Positions 1 through 7,285 of a stretch of DNA of 64,000 nucleotides are shown piece by piece. The stretch lies in assembly GCF_016741855.1 (NCBI RefSeq), contig NZ_JAERRH010000005.1, positions 434,001 to 498,000 on the forward strand. Direction: 5' to 3'. A program made the translations under genes and the position numbers. Within the stretch, counting starts at the first letter, position 1, and every line of letters begins with the position of its first letter. The notes beneath the pieces are model-generated. The model saw nothing but the letters and a program-made list of their open reading frames with translations. It searched no databases and was not told the origin of the DNA. The DNA comes from Streptomyces musisoli. GTDB taxonomy: Bacteria; Actinomycetota; Actinomycetes; Streptomycetales; Streptomycetaceae.

Positions 1-98
1 AGATCATCGCCAACTTCGGCGACCAGTACTCGGACCTGGACGGCGGTCACGCCGACCGCACGTACAAGCTGCCGAACCCGACGTACTTCGTCAGCTGA
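1..98 (+). CDS. C-terminal end of a HAD-family acid phosphatase (partial)
   Basis: The window opens inside a gene whose last 31 codons (3-95, stop TGA 96-98) read IANFGDQYSDLDGGHADRTY followed by KLPNPTYFVS. The GDQ-SDL-GG pattern followed by KLPNPxYF is the usual C-terminal end of the plant-type/class B-like HAD acid phosphatases found as secreted or periplasmic proteins in actinobacteria. The GDxxSDL aspartates would be the magnesium-binding motif of the HAD fold. Nothing of the N-terminus is visible, so secretion cannot be judged. It converges on the penicillin-binding protein gene at 327-1781. Confidence 0.7.
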   Translation, partial: IIANFGDQYSDLDGGHADRTYKLPNPTYFVS

Positions 99-257
99 GC
101 CCCTTCGGGCGGGCGGCGGCCGACCGCTCGCACCCGGCCCCCGTCACCGGCGGCACCATGCCGTGGCGGGGACCGGCGGGCGCGGTCCGCGGCCGGTGTC
201 CACCGGCCCGGGACGTGCCTTCAGGGGCGGCCGGAGCCGCGCGGCAGGCCGCGTGTG

Positions 258-326
258 CTGGTCGAGTGCCGCGGCCGGTGCTGCCGGAGTGCTCCGGCCG
301 GTGCTGCCGGAGTGCTCCGGGCGGTG
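258..326. repeat. 23-bp tandem repeat, three copies, abutting the stop of the PBP gene
   Basis: Read on the minus strand, three 23-base units (326-304, 303-281, 280-258) follow the TAG stop of the PBP gene directly. Units 1 and 2 differ at one base and unit 3 is more degenerate. The rest of 99-257 is GC-rich sequence between two convergent genes with no gene that I can support. It is one of several repeats in this window that begin exactly at a gene end. Confidence 0.75.
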
Positions 327-1781
327 CTACTTGAGCGCCGCCTGCATCATCGCCTTGGCGACCGGCGCGGCCAGCCCGTTGCCGCTGACCTCCGAGCGGG
401 CCGCGTCCGACTGCTCGACCATGACCGCCACGGCGACCTCCTTGCCGCTGGAGTCGGACTTGCCGTAGGACGTGAACCAGGCGTACGGCGTCTTGCTGTT
501 GTTCTCACCGTGCTGCGCGGTACCGGTCTTGCCGCCGACGGTCACCCCGTCGATCAGCGCGTTCGTGCCGGTGCCGTCCTTCACCACCGTCTCCATCGCC
601 GACTGGAGCTGCTCGGCGGTGGTGGCGCTGACGATCTCCTCGGTCTCGGCGCCGTCGTCGTAGTCCTTCAACACATCACCGCCACTGTCGGTGATCTGCG
701 ACACCATATGCGGCGAAACCAGCTTGCCGCCGTTGGCTATGGCCGCGGACACCATGGCCATCTGGAGCGGGGTGGCGGTGACGTCGAACTGGCCGATGCC
801 GGACAGCGCGGTCTGGGCCTTGTCCATGTCGGAGGGATAGACGCTCGGGTACGCCCGCACCGGCACGTCCTGCTCCTGGTCGTTGAAGCCGAACTTCTCG
901 GCCATCGCCTTCACCTTGTCCTGCCCGAGCTGGACGGCCATGTGACCGAAGACGTTGTTGCAGGAGTACCGCAGGCCGACCCGGATCGAGGCGTTCTTGC
1001 AGGGCGCCGACTTGCTCTCGTTCGGCAGAGCGCGCACCGTGCCCGGCATGATGTAGGGATCCGGGCTGTCGGTGTGCACGTCCACGTCCTTGTACAGCCC
1101 GTCCTCCAGCGCGGCCGCCGCCACGACCAGCTTGAACGTCGAGCCGGGCGGCAGCGGCTGCCGCAGCGCGCGGTTGGTCAGCGGCTTGTCCTTGTCCGCG
1201 TTGAGCGCCTTCCAGGCCGATCCGGCCTCGTTCGCGTCGGTGAGCGACGCGGGGTCGTACGAGGGGGTCGACACCGCCGCGAGGATCCTGCCGGTCTTGG
1301 GGTCCATCGCCACGGCCGCGCCCTTGTTGCCGCCGAGCGCCCGGTATCCCGCCTTCTGCACGGCCGGGTCGATCGTCGTCAGGACGTTGCCCGGATCGGC
1401 GCGCCGGGCCGTGACGGTGTCCATCACCGTCTTCAGCCGGGCGTCCGTGCCGTTGAGCAGGTCCGCGTAGATGCCCTCCAGCTGTGTGGGCGCGTAGGCC
1501 TGCGAGGCGTAGCCGGTCACCGCCGCGTACAGCTTGCCGTTCTTGTACGTGCGCTTGTACGCGAGGTCGCCGCCCTTCGTCCGGGCCGAGCCGGTGACGG
1601 CGTTCCCGGCCACGATGATGTTCCCCAGCGGTGCCGAGTACGTCTCGATCGCGTTCCGCCGGTTGTGGTTGTCTTCTGCGAGGGCCTTGCCGTCGTAGTA
1701 CTGCACCCATGTCGCCCTGACCAACAGGGCGAGCACGAGCAGCAGCGCGAAGACGGACGCCCGCCTGATCGTCTTGTTCAT
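327..1781 (-). CDS. class B penicillin-binding protein (transpeptidase)
   Basis: 484 residues starting MNKTIRRASVF. It cross-links peptidoglycan outside the membrane. Residues about 7-25 form a single N-terminal membrane anchor. The transpeptidase domain carries all three penicilloyl-serine motifs: STFK (in PPGSTFKL), SCN (in YSCNN), and KTGT (in GGKTGTAQ). It has the compact layout of actinobacterial PbpA-like proteins and no PASTA domain. The start used matches the family. An alternative in-frame ATG at 1838 adds 19 residues and overlaps the TGA of the response regulator (ATGA), so translational coupling is possible. The gene lies last in a minus-strand kinase-regulator-PBP block, which suggests that the two-component system controls cell-wall synthesis; that link is inference. 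Confidence 0.92.
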   Translation of the reverse strand: MNKTIRRASVFALLLVLALLVRATWVQYYDGKALAEDNHNRRNAIETYSAPLGNIIVAGNAVTGSARTKGGDLAYKRTYKNGKLYAAVTGYASQAYAPTQLEGIYADLLNGTDARLKTVMDTVTARRADPGNVLTTIDPAVQKAGYRALGGNKGAAVAMDPKTGRILAAVSTPSYDPASLTDANEAGSAWKALNADKDKPLTNRALRQPLPPGSTFKLVVAAAALEDGLYKDVDVHTDSPDPYIMPGTVRALPNESKSAPCKNASIRVGLRYSCNNVFGHMAVQLGQDKVKAMAEKFGFNDQEQDVPVRAYPSVYPSDMDKAQTALSGIGQFDVTATPLQMAMVSAAIANGGKLVSPHMVSQITDSGGDVLKDYDDGAETEEIVSATTAEQLQSAMETVVKDGTGTNALIDGVTVGGKTGTAQHGENNSKTPYAWFTSYGKSDSSGKEVAVAVMVEQSDAARSEVSGNGLAAPVAKAMMQAALK

Positions 1782-1834
1782 CCCGCCCGGAAGACGATCG
1801 AGAGGGGGTAATCGTTCCCGTACGACCGGCTTTC

Positions 1835-2494
1835 TCATCCTGCGTTCAGGAAGCCGTCGCGGTACGCGGCGATCACCGCCTGGGTCCGGTCCCGGGTGCC
1901 GGTCTTCGCGAGGACGGCCGCCACGTGCGTCTTCACCGTGGCCGGTCCCACGTCCAGACACCGGGCGATCTCCGCGTTGGTCAGGCCGGTGGCCATGTGC
2001 CGCAGCACGTCGCCCTCGCGGCCCGTGAGCCTGCTCACCCAGGGCGCGGGCGGGGCGTCCGTCCGGGCGTGCTCGGCCGCGAGGGCCCGTACGGCCGACG
2101 GGAACAGCAGGCTGTCGCTGCGGGCGACCAGCCGTACCGCCTGTACGAGGGTGTCGGCGTCGGACCGCTTGAGCAGGAAGCCGGCGGCGCCGGCGCGCAG
2201 GGCGTCGTACACGTAGGAGTCGTTCTCGAAGGTCGTCACGACGACGACCCGCGGCGGCGCCTCCATCGTGCCGACGATCAGCTCGGTGGCCCGGATGCCG
2301 TCGGTCCCGGGCATGCGGACGTCCATGAGCACGACGTCGGGCCGCAGTTCCCGGACCAGGGACACGGCCTCGGCGCCGGTCGCCGCCTCACCGACCACCT
2401 CCAGGCCGGGCTCGGCGGAGAGGATGGCGTGCAGGGCGGTGCGGACCATGCGCTCGTCGTCGGCGAGGACGATCCGGATGACGGGCTCGGACAT
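1835..2494 (-). CDS. NarL/FixJ-family response regulator
   Basis: 219 residues: receiver domain (about 5-120) and a LuxR-type HTH (about 150-215). The acidic pocket is DDE near residue 10 and the phosphoacceptor is the Asp of VVLMDVRMPG. The HTH reads LTGREGDVL...GLTNAEIA...VKTHV, typical of DNA-binding NarL regulators. The start MSEPVIR was chosen because AAGGA lies about 8 nt upstream; the frame runs further upstream only through a 19-bp repeat. Its partner kinase is the upstream gene at 2692-3936. The downstream PBP start may overlap its stop codon. Confidence 0.93.
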   Translation of the reverse strand: MSEPVIRIVLADDERMVRTALHAILSAEPGLEVVGEAATGAEAVSLVRELRPDVVLMDVRMPGTDGIRATELIVGTMEAPPRVVVVTTFENDSYVYDALRAGAAGFLLKRSDADTLVQAVRLVARSDSLLFPSAVRALAAEHARTDAPPAPWVSRLTGREGDVLRHMATGLTNAEIARCLDVGPATVKTHVAAVLAKTGTRDRTQAVIAAYRDGFLNAG

Positions 2495-2535
2495 GGAGGT
2501 TCCTTCGGTCGGGGTGCGGCGGATCCGCCCGGGGC

Positions 2536-2668
2536 GGTGCGATAGGGTCGGGATGGTGCGATCGGGCCGGGGCGGTGCGATCGGGTCGGGATGGTGCGAT
2601 CGGGCCGGGGCGGTGCGATCGGGTCGGGATGGTGCGATCGGGTCGGGATGGTGCGATCCGGCCGGGGC
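2536..2668. repeat. 19-bp tandem repeat, seven copies, between kinase and response regulator
   Basis: Seven head-to-tail 19-base units follow the pattern GGTGCGAT-C/A-GGG-T/C-CGGGA/G-T/C, with two alternating sub-types (ending CGGGAT or CGGGGC). The array fills most of the 197-base gap between the kinase stop (2692) and the response-regulator start (2494). Each unit contains GCGATC, a near-palindromic core, so protein binding is possible, but no regulator is evident. Because 19 is not a multiple of three it is not a coding repeat. Confidence 0.85.
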
Positions 2669-2691
2669 GGCGGGGTTCGAGGGCGGCGCGG

Positions 2692-3936
2692 TCACGTGGT
2701 CCGGAGGGGCAGGTGCACCCGCAGCCGCCAGAGTCCGCCGGCGGCCCCCGCCTGCGCGCTGCCGCCGAGCAGCCGCACCCGGTCGGCGATGCCGGACAGT
2801 CCGTGGCCGCCGCCGGGCCGCCGGGGGGCCGGGGCGGTACCGAGCGGGTTCTCCACGGTGATCTCCAGGCGGCCGTCGGCGGCGGCGATCCGTACGGTGA
2901 CCGGTTCACCGGCGTGTTTGAGGGCGTTGGTGAGCCCCTCCTGCACGATCCGGTACGCCTCGCGGGAGACCAGCGGGGGCAGCGCGGCGGGGTCGGTGCC
3001 GACGGTGGCCGTCACGCGCTGCCCGGCGGCGCGGGTGCGGCGCAGCAGTCCGTCCAGGTCGGCGGCGAGGGTCGGGGCGGGAGCGGTGCCGGGCGCGTCG
3101 CCGTCCCGCAACAAGCCCAGCACGGTGTCGAGTTCGCCGACCGTGCGGCGGGTGGTGTCCTCGATGGCGGCGAGCGCCTCGCGGACGAACTCAGGGTCGG
3201 TGTCCAGGAGCCTGCGGGCGGCGCTCGCCTGGAGGGTGACCGCGCTCAGGGCGTGGCCGACGGAGTCGTGCAGTTCACGGGCGAGACGGTTGCGCACGGC
3301 GAGGTCGGCGGCGCGCGCCTCGGCGGCGGCCAGCCGGTCCCGCGCGGTGGGCCCGAGCAGCGCGGGCGCCCAGCGGGCGAGCAGCGCCCCGCAGCCGGCG
3401 GCGCAGGCGGCGAGCGCCAGCAGCATGGCCAGACCGGCGACCGGCGTCAGGGCCACCGCCCATCCCTCGCCCAGGGCCGCGGGCAGCCCGAGCCGGGTGC
3501 CGCGCAGCCCGGCGAACAGCGGCAGCGCGATCAGCACGGCCGCGAACGGCGGCACGGCCAGCGACATTCCGGAGACGATCCCGCCGAGCCCGAGGTGGAG
3601 CGTGAACCAGGCGGCGGTGCGGGCCCGTTCGCCCCGGGTCCGGGCCGGACCGTGGGCGAGGGCGTCCCCGTCGGTCCCGCTCAGGGCACGGACCGCACCG
3701 GACACCAGCGGCCGGGTCGGCGCGAACAGGGCGGTGACGGCCGCGATCGGCAACCCGATGGCGAACGAGCCCAGTTGGAGGGGCAAGGAGGAGAAGACGT
3801 CGTCGGAGCCGATGACCGGCCCAAGGATCACCGAGCCGACGAGAACGTACGGCATGGCGAGCGCACCGCCCAGGATCAGATGCACCCAGCGCCGTCGCGC
3901 CCGCCGGCCGAAGAGGAACACAGCCGAGGCGGTCAT
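2692..3936 (-). CDS. two-component sensor histidine kinase (HisKA_3 type)
   Basis: 414 residues starting MTASAVFLFG. The N-terminal half (about 15-200) holds several hydrophobic segments, consistent with four to six membrane helices, interrupted by a cytoplasmic-looking Arg-rich stretch. The dimerisation/phosphoacceptor box is ARELHDSVGHALSAV, with the His of HDSVGH as phosphate acceptor. The ATPase part has the N-box (EAYRIVQEGLTNALKHAG) and a Gly-rich lid (GGGHGLSGI). This is the NarL-partner kinase type. It belongs with the response regulator at 1835-2494, 197 bases downstream across a repeat array. The input signal is unknown; no large extracellular sensor domain is visible. Confidence 0.92.
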   Translation of the reverse strand: MTASAVFLFGRRARRRWVHLILGGALAMPYVLVGSVILGPVIGSDDVFSSLPLQLGSFAIGLPIAAVTALFAPTRPLVSGAVRALSGTDGDALAHGPARTRGERARTAAWFTLHLGLGGIVSGMSLAVPPFAAVLIALPLFAGLRGTRLGLPAALGEGWAVALTPVAGLAMLLALAACAAGCGALLARWAPALLGPTARDRLAAAEARAADLAVRNRLARELHDSVGHALSAVTLQASAARRLLDTDPEFVREALAAIEDTTRRTVGELDTVLGLLRDGDAPGTAPAPTLAADLDGLLRRTRAAGQRVTATVGTDPAALPPLVSREAYRIVQEGLTNALKHAGEPVTVRIAAADGRLEITVENPLGTAPAPRRPGGGHGLSGIADRVRLLGGSAQAGAAGGLWRLRVHLPLRTT

Positions 3937-4024
3937 GGCAGAAGACTCCCGCACGGAACGGCGATCCGCGTCCTGCCCCGCGACGATCTCCCTCCCCCGC
4001 ACGGAGGAGACCGGCCCGCCCCGC

Positions 4025-4174
4025 TTCACTCCCCGCCGGCTCGTCGCCTGCCGGTTCATTCTCTGCCGGTTCGTTCCGTGCCGGCTCGTCGCCTGCCGGT
4101 TCACTCCCTGCCGGTTCGTTCCGTGCCGGCCTATCGCCCGTCGGCTTATCGCCTGTCGGCAGACTCCCTGCCGG
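4025..4174. repeat. 15-bp tandem repeat, ten copies, running through the end of a GNAT gene
   Basis: Ten contiguous 15-base units ending in CTGCCGG or a close variant (for example TTCGTTCCGTGCCGG, CTCGTCGCCTGCCGG). The array covers the last codons of the GNAT gene (stop at 4146) and the intergenic space. Read in the gene frame, successive units encode R-x-NRQ/SRH-type pentapeptides, with several units carrying in-frame stop codons (TAA, TAG, TGA). The unit length keeps the frame, so length changes would alter only the tail of the protein. Confidence 0.85.
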
Positions 4175-4646
4175 CTCGGTTCTCCAGGATCAGCACGACC
4201 TCCTCGATCTCCCGCCCGCGCGCGTTCGCGAACCCCTGCGCCCGGGCCGTCTCGCGGAACCCGCACTTCTCCAGCACGCGCAGCGAGGCGGCGTTGTCGG
4301 CCGCCGCCCGCGCGTACAGCGGCCGTTCGGGAACCTCGGCGAGCAGCGCCCGCAGGGCGGCCGTCGCCACGCCCCGGCCCCAGTACGCACGGTCGATCCA
4401 GTACGTCACCTCGCGCTCGCCGGCCACGCCGTAGACCGCCGCGTTGCCGGCCACCGTCCCGTCGGCCAGGACCGTGCGCAGCACGTGGGTGGTGTCCCGC
4501 AGACGTCCCCAGTAGGCCGCGAAGGCCCCCGGATCGCCCAGGTCCGCCGGAGCGAACGCGGCCATCCGGACGGCCTCCGGGTCGGTCATCTGCCGGCGGA
4601 ACACCGGCAGGTCGTTGTCCTGTACGCCCCGCAGCGCGATCTCCAT
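4146..4646 (-). CDS. GNAT-family N-acetyltransferase
   Basis: 166 residues, a RimJ/RimL-like GNAT: N-terminal IALRGVQDNDLPVFRR, a central beta-strand region, and the acetyl-CoA pyrophosphate-binding loop near YWGRGVATAALRALL. This is followed by NAASLRVLEKCGFRET, the usual C-terminal half with the conserved Asn and Tyr/Phe. The acceptor substrate cannot be predicted. The last residues (RAGRESADRR) lie in a 15-bp tandem repeat, so the C-terminal tail has probably been altered by repeat expansion. The start ATG at 4646 has no strong ribosome-binding site. It is followed on the same strand by the sensor kinase gene. Confidence 0.88.
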   Translation of the reverse strand: MEIALRGVQDNDLPVFRRQMTDPEAVRMAAFAPADLGDPGAFAAYWGRLRDTTHVLRTVLADGTVAGNAAVYGVAGEREVTYWIDRAYWGRGVATAALRALLAEVPERPLYARAAADNAASLRVLEKCGFRETARAQGFANARGREIEEVVLILENRAGRESADRR

Positions 4647-4672
4647 GGAGCCGAGCCTACGGTCCCGCGGGC

Positions 4673-5446
4673 TCAGAGCCTGCGCGTCGCCAGCGTCAGC
4701 CGGTCCCGCGCGTCGAACAGCGCGTCCTTGATCATCTGTTCGTGGGCGGGGGTCAGCCGGGCCACCGGGACCGAGCAGCTGATGGCGTCCCGGGCGGGCG
4801 TGCGGTACGGGATGGCCACGCCGAAGCAGCGCAGGCCCAGCGTGTTCTCCTCACGGTCGACCGCGAAGCCCTGCTCCCGGACCTGGTGCAGCTCCTCGAT
4901 GAGCTTCTCCCGGTCGGTGATGGTGTGCTCGGTGAGCGCGGGCAGCGTCTCCGGCAGCAGCTTGCGCACCTGCTCGTCCGGGTAGCTGGCGAGGATCGCC
5001 TTGCCGAGGGAGGTGGAGTGGGCCGGCAGCCGGCGGCCGACCCGGGTGAAGGGCCGCAGATAGTGCTGGGACTGGCGGGTGGCCAGGTAGACCACGTTGG
5101 TGCCGTCGAGCCGGGCCAGGTGGATGGTCTCCGTGGTGTCGTCGGAGAGCCGGTCCAGCGTCGGGCGGGCCGCGGCCACCACCTCGTCGCCGTCGATGTA
5201 CGACGTGCCCACCAGCAGCGCCCGGACCCCGATGCCGTACCGCGTGCCGGTGGCGTCCGTCTCCACCCAGCCCAGTTCCACCAGAGTGCGCAGCAGCATG
5301 TACAGGCTGGACTTGGGATAGCCCACGGCCTCCTGCACGGCCGCGAGGGAGTGCATACCGGGCCGGCCGGCGAAGTACTCGAGCAGTTCCACGGTCCGTA
5401 CCGCGGACTTGACCTGCGCCCCGCCCCCTGCGTCGCCTGCCGTCAT
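4673..5446 (-). CDS. IclR-family transcriptional regulator
   Basis: 257 residues. The N-terminal winged helix (about 12-75: SAVRTVELLEYFAGRPGMHSL and PKSSLYMLLRTL) is the IclR HTH. The C-terminal effector-binding GAF-like domain (about 90-250) has the family features: LPAHSTSLGKA, GFAVDREENTLGLRCFGV, SCSVPVARLTPAHE. It is transcribed divergently from the semialdehyde dehydrogenase gene 150 bases away, the usual arrangement for IclR regulators of sugar-acid catabolism. It probably represses that gene and itself from the AT-rich palindromic region between them (inference). Confidence 0.92.
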   Translation of the reverse strand: MTAGDAGGGAQVKSAVRTVELLEYFAGRPGMHSLAAVQEAVGYPKSSLYMLLRTLVELGWVETDATGTRYGIGVRALLVGTSYIDGDEVVAAARPTLDRLSDDTTETIHLARLDGTNVVYLATRQSQHYLRPFTRVGRRLPAHSTSLGKAILASYPDEQVRKLLPETLPALTEHTITDREKLIEELHQVREQGFAVDREENTLGLRCFGVAIPYRTPARDAISCSVPVARLTPAHEQMIKDALFDARDRLTLATRRL

Positions 5447-5518
5447 CGCCCTTGACCCCTTCGTTCGACGAGGACTGAGTTATATAGTCTCCGAGCAGCG
5501 TTCATCATCAGAGACGGT

Positions 5519-5534
5519 GTTCAGTATATCGAAC
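5519..5534. promoter_or_regulatory. palindrome in the IclR/dehydrogenase divergent promoter
   Basis: GTTCAGTATATCGAAC is an inverted repeat with GTTC/GAAC arms around an AT-rich core, in the only AT-rich stretch between the two divergent genes. A second TATA-rich element (GTTATATAGT, about 5479-5488) lies 31 bases away. Size and position suit an IclR-family operator or a promoter -10 region. Which it is cannot be decided from sequence alone. Confidence 0.45.
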
Positions 5535-5596
5535 GCGGCTGATGGGTGACCTGGATAGTTCTAGATGAAGCGGCCTTTTCATGGGAGGGACCCGCG

Positions 5597-7126
5597 GTGG
5601 CAGCAGCACCAGTCTGGAGTGTCGACCCGCGCACCGGGAAGCAGCGTGAACAGGTTGCGGTGGAGGCCACAGCCCAGGAGGTGGACGCGGCCGTCCGGGC
5701 GGCCCACGCCGCGCGCGGCGCCCTCGTGGACCGCGCGGTCCGCGCCGCCTTCCTGCGCTCGGCCGCCGCGGGCCTGGACGCGGCCCGGGACGGCCTGGTC
5801 GAGACCGCCGACGCCGAGACGGCGCTCGGCCCGACCCGGCTGACGGGCGAACTCGCCCGCACCACGTACCAGTTGAGGGCCTTCGCCGGCATCGTCGACG
5901 AGGGCGCCTTCCTCGACGTCGTCATCGACCACCCCGACGACACCGCGACCCCGCCCGTCCCGGACCTGCGCCGCTACAAGGTGCCGCTCGGCGTCGTCGC
6001 CGTCTACTCCGCCTCCAACTTTCCCTTCGCCTTCTCCGTCGCCGGCGGCGACACCGCGAGCGCGCTGGCCGCGGGCTGCCCGGTCGTCGTCAAGGCCCAC
6101 CCCGACCACCCGGCCCTGTCCGAGCTGGTCGCCAAGGTGCTGCGCCGGGCCGCCGCCGAACACGGCATCCCCGAGGGCGTGGTCGGCCTGGTGCACGGCT
6201 TCGAGGCGGGCGTCGAGCTGATCCGGCACCCGCAGGTCGCCGCCGCCGGCTTCACCGGCTCGGTACGGGGCGGACGGGCGCTGTTCGACGCCGCCGCCGC
6301 GCGCCCCGCGCCGATCCCGTTCCACGGTGAGCTGGGCTCGCTGAACCCGGTCCTGGTGACCGAGGCCGCGGCGGCCGAGCGGGCCGAGGAGATCGGCGGC
6401 GGGCTGGCCGGGTCGATGACCCTCGGGGTCGGCCAGTTCTGCGTCAAGCCCGGCCTGGTGCTGGTGCCCTCCGGCGCGGCGGGCGACCAGGTGGTGAAGT
6501 CCCTGACCGACGCCGTCAGCGACACCGACGCCGGGGTGCTGCTCGACCACCGGATGCGGGACGCCTTCATCGCCGGTGTGGCCGAGCGCGCGCGGCTCGA
6601 GGACGTGGACTCGCCGGTCACCCCGGGCGCGGGCGGCGAGCACGCGGTCAGCGCGGGCTTCCTCACGGTGCCGGCGGAGCGGCTGGCCGCGGAGGGCGCC
6701 TACGACCTGCTGCTGGAGGAGTGCTTCGGGCCGGTGACCGTGGTGGCCCGCTACGCGGACGAGGACGAGGCCAGGACCGTCCTGTCGCGGCTGCCGGGCA
6801 ACCTCACGGCGACGGTCCAGCTGTCCTCGGACGAGGCCGCCGGCAACGGCCGGGGCCCGGAACTCCTCGCCGAGCTGACCCCGCTGGCCGGGCGCGTGCT
6901 GGTGAACGGCTGGCCGACGGGGGTCGCCGTGGCCCCGGCCCAGCATCACGGGGGCCCCTACCCGGCGACCACCTCCACGTCGACGTCCGTGGGCGGTACG
7001 GCCATCGAGCGATGGCTGCGGCCGGTGGTCTACCAGAACGCGCCCGCGGCACTGCTGCCGGCGGAACTCCGCGACGACAACCCCCTGGGGCTTCCCCGCC
7101 GCTTCGACGGGGCTCTGGAGCGCTAG
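5597..7126 (+). CDS. aldehyde dehydrogenase, 2,5-dioxovalerate (alpha-ketoglutarate semialdehyde) type
   Basis: 509 residues. The family oxidises 2,5-dioxopentanoate to 2-oxoglutarate with NAD(P), the last step of oxidative sugar-acid (glucarate, galactarate, arabinose/xylose) catabolism. Visible motifs: YSASNFPFAFSVAGGDTASALAA in the cofactor domain, the base Glu in HGELGSLNP, and the nucleophile Cys in GVGQFCVKPG. The late EECFGPV motif precedes the C-terminal NGWPTGVAV segment that marks this ALDH subfamily. The GTG start was preferred over an upstream GTG at 5546 because GGGAGGGA lies about 7 nt before it. A divergent IclR gene is its probable regulator. No sugar-acid dehydratase is adjacent, so the substrate rests on family similarity. 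Confidence 0.88.
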   Translation: MAAAPVWSVDPRTGKQREQVAVEATAQEVDAAVRAAHAARGALVDRAVRAAFLRSAAAGLDAARDGLVETADAETALGPTRLTGELARTTYQLRAFAGIVDEGAFLDVVIDHPDDTATPPVPDLRRYKVPLGVVAVYSASNFPFAFSVAGGDTASALAAGCPVVVKAHPDHPALSELVAKVLRRAAAEHGIPEGVVGLVHGFEAGVELIRHPQVAAAGFTGSVRGGRALFDAAAARPAPIPFHGELGSLNPVLVTEAAAAERAEEIGGGLAGSMTLGVGQFCVKPGLVLVPSGAAGDQVVKSLTDAVSDTDAGVLLDHRMRDAFIAGVAERARLEDVDSPVTPGAGGEHAVSAGFLTVPAERLAAEGAYDLLLEECFGPVTVVARYADEDEARTVLSRLPGNLTATVQLSSDEAAGNGRGPELLAELTPLAGRVLVNGWPTGVAVAPAQHHGGPYPATTSTSTSVGGTAIERWLRPVVYQNAPAALLPAELRDDNPLGLPRRFDGALER

Positions 7127-7251
7127 GCCCTCTCGTTCGGATCATGCCGGGCTCGCGCGACCTCGCGCCACGCCTGGGGACCACCACGCCTGGGGACCCC
7201 GCATCACCCCTGGGGACCCCGCGCCAAGGCTGCGGGCCACACTCACGGCGG

Positions 7252-7280
7252 CGGGGCCCGCACCACGGCTGCGGGCCCCG
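7252..7280. terminator. bidirectional hairpin terminator
   Basis: A perfect 11-bp inverted repeat (CGGGGCCCGCA, 7-base loop, TGCGGGCCCCG) lies between the convergent dehydrogenase (ends 7126) and MFS (ends 7286) genes. The rest of the gap, 7127-7251, holds imperfect repeats built on CCTGGGGACC and GGCTGCGGGCC. Confidence 0.7.
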
Positions 7281-7285
7281 CACTC

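Noticed and set aside
2591..5455. Very long open frame of over 900 codons on the plus strand
   Set aside because: It is antisense to the kinase, GNAT and IclR genes and has the Arg/Pro/Ser/Ala composition of a shadow frame in GC-rich DNA.
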